Origin: Candidatus Doudnabacteria bacterium
GTDB taxonomy: Bacteria; Patescibacteriota; Doudnabacteria; UBA920; O2-02-FULL-48-8
Direction: 5' to 3'
NCBI GenBank assembly: GCA_016207695.1
Contig: JACQPC010000066.1
Span: forward strand, 1 to 5,547
Length of the DNA: 5,547 bases
In this document: positions 1-5,547 of the stretch, one piece after another
Layout of the letters: each line of letters starts with the position of its first letter
Numbering within the stretch: position 1 is the stretch's first letter
Program-made: the position numbers and the translations under genes
Notes under the pieces: generated by a model
Databases searched by the model: none
Told to the model about the DNA's origin: nothing
The model's input: the letters and a program-made list of their open reading frames with translations, nothing else

Positions 1-1
1 A

Positions 2-115
2 CCATGAACTATTCGCGAACTAAAGTTCGCTCAAGTTCATGGCACAGCCATAAAAGCTGGGCCATGTTGGCGAATAGTTCATGCCCTGAACTCGATATAG
101 TGAGTAGTTCAGGGC
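2..115. repeat. Cluster of nested inverted repeats upstream of the tRNA genes
   Basis: Several perfect inverted repeats are packed here. Positions 2-10 pair with 34-42 (9 bp) and enclose a second hairpin, 15-20 with 25-30 (6 bp, loop TAAA). Positions 3-16 also pair with 70-83 (14 bp), which excludes the first fold. Positions 83-92 pair with 106-115 (10 bp, 13-nt loop), and 45-48 with 56-59 (4 bp). The core word AGTTCA recurs at 34-39, 76-81 and 106-111, and its complement TGAACT at 5-10 and 87-92. No hairpin is followed by a clear T-run, so a simple terminator is unlikely. It could be a palindromic intergenic repeat, a decayed mobile-element end, or a folded leader. The left border lies at the window edge, so the element may extend further. 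Confidence 0.8.
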
Positions 116-121
116 TATACT
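116..121 (+). promoter_or_regulatory. Candidate -10 box for the tRNA genes
   Basis: TATACT matches the sigma70 -10 consensus TATAAT at five of six positions and lies 8 nt before the first tRNA base, where a -10 box for a tRNA transcript could sit. No good -35 box is seen 16-18 nt upstream; that spacer is occupied by the 83-92/106-115 hairpin. The call rests on position and the -10 word alone. Confidence 0.4.
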
Positions 122-129
122 AGCATTAG

Positions 130-206
130 GCCTGGGTAGCTCAGTTGGTTAGAGCGAGGGACTCATAAGCCCTAGGTCGTCAGTTCGATCCTGACCCCAG
201 GCACCA
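130..206 (+). tRNA. tRNA with CAU anticodon (elongator Met, or possibly Ile2)
   Basis: A full cloverleaf can be drawn. The acceptor stem 130-136/196-202 has seven pairs, the D stem is 139-142/152-155, the anticodon stem 157-161/169-173 and the T stem 179-183/191-195 with loop TTCGATC. The anticodon CAT is at 164-166 in the loop CTCATAA. The discriminator is A203 and CCA is encoded at 204-206. Pair 1-72 is G-C, and the three G-C pairs next to the loop that mark initiators are absent, so this is not the initiator. Elongator Met and the lysidine-modified Ile2 tRNA cannot be told apart by eye. The anticodon-stem pair nearest the loop, A161 with G169, is a mismatch. The next tRNA begins three bases later, so both are probably cotranscribed. 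Confidence 0.92.
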
Positions 207-209
207 AGA

Positions 210-287
210 GCTCGCTTAGTGTAGCCCGGTTAACACGTCTCCCTGTCACGGAGAAGATCACGGGTTCAAATCCCGTAGCGAGCGCCA
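210..287 (+). tRNA. tRNA-Asp (GUC)
   Basis: A complete cloverleaf is visible. The acceptor stem is 210-216/277-283 (seven pairs), the D stem 219-222/233-236, the anticodon stem 238-242/250-254 and the T stem 260-264/272-276 with loop TTCAAAT. The anticodon GTC is at 245-247, and the discriminator G284 is the usual aspartate identity base. CCA is encoded at 285-287. A run of six T at 295-300 lies just downstream and might help end transcription, though no separate hairpin precedes it. The 3' 30 bases also encode, on the other strand, the last codons of the CCA-adding enzyme gene, so the two transcripts converge and overlap. Confidence 0.96.
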
Positions 288-1634
288 AAGAAACTTTTTT
301 AGATCAGATTCAGTTTTTAATTTGTTTTCAATTATTCGTGCCTTGACCTGCTCTATTTTCCGGCCTAACAAGGGGCCGGGTTTTAGTTTAGAGTGCCTCA
401 TGATCATATCCCCATTTGCGAGTTTTTCGATGAGTGGTTCAGACGCTTCGATCCTTGCCAATATTTTTTTGCCCACTTTGAGAGATTTAAGATATCTCGC
501 ATGGTGATCGTCTCGGTAAACGGCTCTTTTGGTGGCTTGCTCATCATATTGCCAATGCTTAAGCAACAACGGAAAAGCAGGACTTTCTGCAAGTTTTAAT
601 TGTTTATGTATCGCCATATTGAAAAAGTCAAACATCAACATGTGGTTTTTGACAAGCCAAGCAACTTGGTTTTTGTCTATTTTTGAAAATCTGATTCTTT
701 TGGCAAATTCCAGAAAAATTTGCGCAGATGCATCAGCATGTCCTTTGGTTGAAATGACCCATCCCTCTTTTTTAAGGACTTTTTTTGCGGTTTGAGGCTT
801 GCCGATATCATGAAAAAGTAGAGCATACTTAACTTCAAGATTTTCTTTTTTGGCTTTATCCAAAGCCAAAAGTGTATGTTCCCACATATTGCCTTCCAGA
901 TGATATTTCTTTGATTGATGGGAAAACTGTTTTAGAGGCTCGACGTCAGGAATTATAAACCTAAGCAAACCTATATGGTCGAGTAAATCCATGCCAGGCC
1001 TAGGGTCGGTTGATAAGATTTTATCCAATTCCGCTTTTATCCGTTCACCCGATACATATTGGACATACTTTGCGCGCGTCTTTATGGCTGCGAATGAATT
1101 TTTTTCAATGTTAAAACCAAGCTGAACCCCAATTCTGACAGCTCTCAACATTCGCAAAGAATCCTCATCTATTCTGTCTTTAGGATCTCCCACAAACCTG
1201 ATCAATCCCAATCGCAAATCCCTAATCCCTTTTGCAGGGTCAAAAAGCTCATGAGTCTGCGGATCTAAATACAGCGCATTAATCGTAAAATCGCGCCGAA
1301 TCGCGTCCTGTTTCATGTCTTTAGTAAACACAACACTGCCTGGATGCCTTCTGTCCTTATAAAATCCCTCTTTGCGGAAAGTGGTAATTTCAACTTTCAA
1401 GCCATTGTTGTTGGCTAAAATAGTCCCAAACTGCTTGCCCACGAGGCGCATTGGGATTTTGTTAGCTCTTAATATTTTCTCAACCTGGTTAGGCGGCGCA
1501 TCGGTAGCAATATCTAGGTTATCGGAAGGCCTATTGAGCAGTATGTTCCGGACACAACCGCCCACAAAAAAGACCTGAAACCCATTGAGCTTCAATAGTT
1601 TCGCAATATATTTCCCAAAGTCAACTAGCTCCAT
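258..1634 (-). CDS. cca: CCA-adding enzyme / poly(A) polymerase family nucleotidyltransferase with HD domain
   Basis: The 458-residue product belongs to the class II tRNA nucleotidyltransferase family, which adds or repairs the 3' CCA of tRNAs in the cytoplasm using CTP and ATP. In order: GG-x-VR (25-29), NLD (39-41) where the catalytic DxD is expected, VEITTFR with the third carboxylate E82, RRDFTINAL (113-121), FDP-x-x-G-x-x-DL (131-140), the base-selecting EDSLR (157-161), and GERIKAEL in the neck region. An HD phosphohydrolase-type domain follows, with H253, H275-D276 and H331. Length is normal for HD-containing members. Two conserved Asp appear as Asn (N30 of VRD and N39). The ATG overlaps the 3' end of the upstream gene by 14 nt and has no SD, suggesting translational coupling. 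The stop lies inside tRNA-Asp on the opposite strand, and the final nine residues are antisense tRNA sequence. A poly(A) polymerase role is the main alternative. Confidence 0.93.
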   Translation of the reverse strand: MELVDFGKYIAKLLKLNGFQVFFVGGCVRNILLNRPSDNLDIATDAPPNQVEKILRANKIPMRLVGKQFGTILANNNGLKVEITTFRKEGFYKDRRHPGSVVFTKDMKQDAIRRDFTINALYLDPQTHELFDPAKGIRDLRLGLIRFVGDPKDRIDEDSLRMLRAVRIGVQLGFNIEKNSFAAIKTRAKYVQYVSGERIKAELDKILSTDPRPGMDLLDHIGLLRFIIPDVEPLKQFSHQSKKYHLEGNMWEHTLLALDKAKKENLEVKYALLFHDIGKPQTAKKVLKKEGWVISTKGHADASAQIFLEFAKRIRFSKIDKNQVAWLVKNHMLMFDFFNMAIHKQLKLAESPAFPLLLKHWQYDEQATKRAVYRDDHHARYLKSLKVGKKILARIEASEPLIEKLANGDMIMRHSKLKPGPLLGRKIEQVKARIIENKLKTESDLKKFLWRSLRDLNP

Positions 1635-2028
1635 AGAATGAAATGGGATCAGTTAGCCGCGCTAAATAGGCTTCAATTTGCTTATCCGGATATTTTTGTT
1701 TCAAAATATCCACTGCCAATTTTAATTGCTGGTTTTGAAAGTTTATCTCTTCTTTGCTATTTGCGAACTTTTTGGATCCGCCATAAGCGCCGCAATCTTC
1801 ATGGTTTATCAAAATCACTCGCTCAACGTCATGCAGATCAAAGGCAATTTCAAAGTTTTTCAAAATCCAATCGCCGGCCGAAGTTTTTTCCACAATCTGC
1901 TTAACTCCGCCAGCATCTGATTTAAGATCAAAATCGCTGATCCCAAGTTGTTCAACAAACTGGTTCACAGCATTTCGAAATCGGAAATCAATACAGGATA
2001 ATACAATGGCTTGTGCCTTATGTGACAT
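1621..2028 (-). CDS. Small beta-carbonic-anhydrase-like protein (copy 1)
   Basis: The 135-residue product has the zinc-site layout of beta-carbonic anhydrases: C12-x-D14-x-R16 near the N terminus, a DAGG segment (38-41) resembling the family RNAGG motif, and H76-x-x-C79 followed by GAYGG. Such proteins bind zinc through Cys-His-Cys and, when active, interconvert CO2 and bicarbonate. Activity is inferred only from these motifs. At about 135 residues it is shorter than typical enzymes, as in the minimal clade. The reading frame stays open to 2187, but the ATG at 2028 is chosen because it puts the CxDxR motif at the same place as in the neighbouring copy and avoids overlapping that gene. No SD is visible; the upstream bases are AT-rich. 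The 3' end overlaps the CCA-adding enzyme start. Base composition is AT-rich, unlike copy 2. Confidence 0.75.
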   Translation of the reverse strand: MSHKAQAIVLSCIDFRFRNAVNQFVEQLGISDFDLKSDAGGVKQIVEKTSAGDWILKNFEIAFDLHDVERVILINHEDCGAYGGSKKFANSKEEINFQNQQLKLAVDILKQKYPDKQIEAYLARLTDPISFYGAS

Positions 2029-2054
2029 AATAATATTTAATGGTGTATGGACGA

Positions 2055-2076
2055 CCTTGGTCAAATTGACCCAAGG
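2055..2076. repeat. Hairpin between the two carbonic-anhydrase-like genes
   Basis: CCTTGG at 2055-2060 pairs with CCAAGG at 2071-2076, continued by TCAA/TTGA around a single central A, giving a 10-bp stem with one bulged C at 2070. It sits 26 nt upstream of the copy 1 start and 17 nt past the copy 2 stop. There is no T-run after it on the minus strand, so a protein-binding site or RNA hairpin is as likely as a terminator. Confidence 0.55.
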
Positions 2077-2093
2077 CCGCCCAAATCCTGTTC

Positions 2094-2519
2094 TTACGAG
2101 AGCTGGATCTGCTCGAAGTGCACCGGATGGTCCGGACTGCCGTTGCGGAATGCGAAATAGGCTTCGACAGGGAATTTTCGCCTCCACGAACGGATGTGAA
2201 TCATGGCCTGCTCGACTTGGCGAGTATGGAAGCGGAGCTCATCCGCGATACTCATGCCCTTCACCCTGGCGCTGTAGGCCGCGCAGCCGTTGCCGTGCGG
2301 AAACAGCACCAGTCTCTTGGCTCCATACTTTCCAATCAGCAGATCCCAGGAGTAGAAGAGCCGCTCCCGAAACCCCTGATTGTCGAGGATGCCCTGAACC
2401 ACCCCGTGGTCGTGCGTGTGGGCAAACCTGCCGAGTTGCGCCCTCGACCAATCTCGGCAATGCCCCTCAAAGCGGATGTCCACGCACGTGTGCACCAAAA
2501 CCTCGCAAGAATCGATCAT
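2094..2519 (-). CDS. Divergent beta-carbonic-anhydrase-like protein (copy 2) in a GC-rich patch
   Basis: The 141-residue product shares the plan of the downstream neighbour: C12-x-D14-x-R16, a central H75-x-x-x-C79 and Y82, and a late EAY-x-A segment (119-123). The His-Cys spacing is one residue longer than the usual HxxC. A HTHDHG stretch (34-39) replaces the RNAGG-like motif and adds possible metal ligands. The fold is inferred as beta-carbonic-anhydrase-like; catalysis is uncertain given these changes. The ATG at 2519 is preferred over one nine codons upstream because GGAGGG lies just before it, and because it aligns the motifs with copy 1. Hand counts on sampled 60-base lines give about 58-65 percent GC, against about 30 percent for a sampled line in copy 1. 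Composition and SD use unlike the neighbours suggest acquisition from another lineage, but an old duplication cannot be excluded. Confidence 0.68.
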   Translation of the reverse strand: MIDSCEVLVHTCVDIRFEGHCRDWSRAQLGRFAHTHDHGVVQGILDNQGFRERLFYSWDLLIGKYGAKRLVLFPHGNGCAAYSARVKGMSIADELRFHTRQVEQAMIHIRSWRRKFPVEAYFAFRNGSPDHPVHFEQIQLS

Positions 2520-2522
2520 TGT

Positions 2523-2528
2523 CCCTCC
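2523..2528 (-). promoter_or_regulatory. Strong ribosome binding site for carbonic-anhydrase-like copy 2
   Basis: On the minus strand GGAGGG is followed by three bases and then ATG at 2519-2517. It decides the start of this gene. It is the only strong SD in the window; the other protein starts have weak or no recognisable SD. Confidence 0.75.
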
Positions 2529-2538
2529 GTTCTCTATG

Positions 2539-2561
2539 CAGCGCAATTGAAAACAGCGCTG
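2539..2561. repeat. Hairpin at the right edge of the GC-rich patch
   Basis: CAGCGC at 2539-2544 pairs perfectly with GCGCTG at 2556-2561 around an 11-nt AT-rich loop. It lies between atpC and the copy 2 start, so it could be in the leader of that gene or part of an mRNA-end structure for the ATP synthase operon. Confidence 0.45.
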
Positions 2562-2563
2562 GC

Positions 2564-2591
2564 TTGAAAACTAATTGGGCTTAGTTTCCAA
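2564..2591 (-). terminator. Possible weak terminator or mRNA-end hairpin after atpC
   Basis: Seven bases past the atpC stop, the minus strand can form an 11-bp stem (2591-2581 with 2574-2564) containing one G-U pair and a 6-nt loop. The stem is AT-rich and no T-run follows it, so it is not a canonical intrinsic terminator. It may mark the 3' end of the ATP synthase mRNA or only slow the polymerase before the carbonic-anhydrase-like genes. Confidence 0.35.
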
Positions 2592-2598
2592 ACCAGGG

Positions 2599-3045
2599 CT
2601 ACTCTGGCAATGTCCCTGACTCAAGATTTTGATGGGTGCGGGTGCGGTGCTTGCGCGCCACCTTAAGCCTGGCTAAGTGCTTTTCAAGTCCAGCAGCAGC
2701 ATCAACAAATGCTTTCTCATCCTTATATGCTCCAGCCATGATCTCCTTGGCCCGCTGTTTAGCTTTTTCAGCGCGCTTTATGTCTATCTCATGTCCAAAC
2801 TCTGCCGAATCAGCCAAAACATCTATTTCGCCATTTTCCTTCACCTCAACTACCCCGCCAGAAATCGCAAAAAACTCTTCTCCGCCAGGTTTTTTATATG
2901 AAATCTCGCCTGAAGTCAAATCGGCAACTAGCGGAATATGCTTTGGCAAAACAGTAATTTGGCCCAGTTGAGTAGGCAGGGTCACTGAATTAACTTCAGT
3001 TTCCAGCATTATTCGTTCTGGGGTGGTAATTTTGAGTTTGAGCAT
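2599..3045 (-). CDS. atpC: F1Fo ATP synthase epsilon subunit
   Basis: The 148-residue product is the epsilon subunit of the F1 central stalk, which links gamma to the c-ring and can inhibit ATP hydrolysis. The N-terminal beta-sandwich (about 1-85) begins with the typical MLKLKITTPERIM and contains TLPTQLGQITVLPKHIPLV and the SGGVVEV strand. A helical C-terminal region (about 90-140) is rich in Lys, Arg and Ala (AEKAKQRAKEI). It is slightly longer than common bacterial forms, with a polar tail after about residue 132. The start is the only sensible ATG, and no clear SD precedes it. It lies 24 nt after atpD, so it is probably cotranscribed and is the last gene of the ATP synthase operon. Confidence 0.95.
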   Translation of the reverse strand: MLKLKITTPERIMLETEVNSVTLPTQLGQITVLPKHIPLVADLTSGEISYKKPGGEEFFAISGGVVEVKENGEIDVLADSAEFGHEIDIKRAEKAKQRAKEIMAGAYKDEKAFVDAAAGLEKHLARLKVARKHRTRTHQNLESGTLPE

Positions 3046-3069
3046 AAAATGTCAAATTACATCTTACAT

Positions 3070-5317
<2,248 letters not shown>

Positions 5318-5327
5318 ACCCAGTATA

Positions 5328-5547
5328 TCAACTTCCCGTGCCAAACGCCGATTGGCGCTGGTACTCTAATAGTCTTAATCCGGTAAATCTACGTCCTTGC
5401 GTTGTTTTAAGATACTTCTCTCGGCGTTTGGCATCTTTTTCTAATAGACAGGCTTCAAAGTTAACTCCGCGTTCGTGTTCTACTAAACGACGCTTAAGAT
5501 TAGCAGTATAACCGACATAGTGTTTACCGTCTTTTAAACTTTCGAGA
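5328..5547 (-). CDS. GIY-YIG nuclease-domain protein, 3' part only, apparently with an internal deletion
   Basis: The frame is open from the window edge (first full codon at 5546) to TGA at 5328-5330, giving 72 residues. It begins LESLKDGKHYVGYTANLKRRLVEHERG, the YIG half of a GIY-YIG domain with the Arg helix, and later has EACLLEKDAKRREKYLKTTQ, containing the expected catalytic Glu, then GRRFTGLRL. The first GIY strand lies outside the window. Between HERG and EACL only three residues (VNF) are present, whereas family members usually carry about 15 more, including a T-K-x-x-R-P-x-x-L strand; this is recalled from the family, not measured. The protein may therefore be a decaying small mobile nuclease. 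It ends 10 nt before atpG on the same strand, in the place usually held by atpA. Confidence 0.82.
   Translation of the reverse strand, partial: LESLKDGKHYVGYTANLKRRLVEHERGVNFEACLLEKDAKRREKYLKTTQGRRFTGLRLLEYQRQSAFGTGS

Larger units (their letters stand above)
2077..2540. other. GC-rich patch, candidate transferred segment
   Basis: This stretch, roughly the copy 2 carbonic-anhydrase-like gene plus its leader, is clearly richer in G and C than the flanking genes (35 of 60 at 2101-2160 and 39 of 60 at 2401-2460, against 18 of 60 at 1681-1740). Hairpins lie at both edges (2055-2076 and 2539-2561). No transposase, integrase or direct target repeat is visible, so the boundaries are approximate and transfer is inference. 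Confidence 0.5.

Noticed and set aside
4..123. Open frame of 39 codons from ATG at 4 to TAG at 121 on the plus strand
   Set aside because: It consists almost wholly of the inverted repeats, gives a low-complexity Ser-rich peptide, has no visible SD and resembles no family I know.
2029..2187. N-terminal extension of carbonic-anhydrase-like copy 1 to 2187
   Set aside because: It would overlap the 3' end of copy 2 by 94 nt, is Arg- and Pro-rich unlike the family, and would move the CxDxR motif away from its position in copy 2.
2006..2584. Long plus-strand open frames (2006-2584 and 2118-2567) opposite copy 2
   Set aside because: They are antisense shadows in a GC-rich gene; their peptides are rich in Cys, Pro and Arg without recognisable motifs, whereas the minus frame has the metal-site motifs and a strong SD.
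3050..3055. TTGACA -35-like word on the minus strand before atpC
   Set aside because: No -10 box follows at proper spacing, and atpC lies 24 nt after atpD in the same operon.
5323..5328. TATACT -10-like word on the minus strand just before atpG
   Set aside because: No -35 box lies at proper spacing, and transcription would start almost at the ATG; a leaderless promoter is possible but unsupported.
5318..5344. TTG start nine codons upstream for atpG
   Set aside because: It would overlap the GIY-YIG gene, and the standard gamma N terminus begins at the ATG at 5317.

Overview
The window looks like chromosomal DNA from a bacterium with a compact genome, most likely a member of the candidate phyla radiation (Patescibacteria). 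This is inferred from tight or overlapping genes, tRNA genes with encoded CCA, starts that mostly lack a Shine-Dalgarno (SD) sequence, and a small GIY-YIG gene lying among housekeeping genes. I cannot assign a phylum. Every protein gene is on the minus strand; the two tRNA genes are on the plus strand.

Layout from left to right. Positions 1-129 hold a dense cluster of inverted repeats and a candidate -10 box. Then come a CAU-anticodon tRNA (130-206) and tRNA-Asp(GUC) (210-287), both ending in encoded CCA. Facing them is a CCA-adding enzyme/poly(A) polymerase family gene with an HD domain (258-1634); its last nine codons and stop run antisense through the 3' part of tRNA-Asp. It overlaps by 14 nt a small beta-carbonic-anhydrase-like gene (1621-2028). 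Next is a second, divergent beta-carbonic-anhydrase-like gene (2094-2519) in a GC-rich patch with its own strong SD. The right half is the end of an F1Fo ATP synthase operon, transcribed leftward: atpG (gamma), atpD (beta), atpC (epsilon). At the right edge, where atpA would normally be expected, is the 3' part of a GIY-YIG nuclease-like gene that appears to have lost an internal segment.

How the genes relate: gamma, beta and epsilon form the rotor stalk and catalytic part of the F1 head. The two carbonic-anhydrase-like proteins lie between the ATP synthase genes and the tRNA-maturation genes. They share the same motif layout (C12-x-D14-x-R16, then His plus Cys79), yet differ strongly in sequence and base composition. 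That suggests a remote paralogous pair, or one resident gene and one acquired gene, rather than a recent duplication.

The points most worth a second look are the antisense sharing of tRNA-Asp sequence by the CCA-adding enzyme gene, Asp-to-Asn changes at the first catalytic Asp and in the VRD motif of that enzyme, the tandem carbonic-anhydrase-like pair, the GIY-YIG gene breaking the usual atpA-atpG order, and a perfect palindrome inside atpG. I see no CRISPR array, complete insertion sequence or rRNA.
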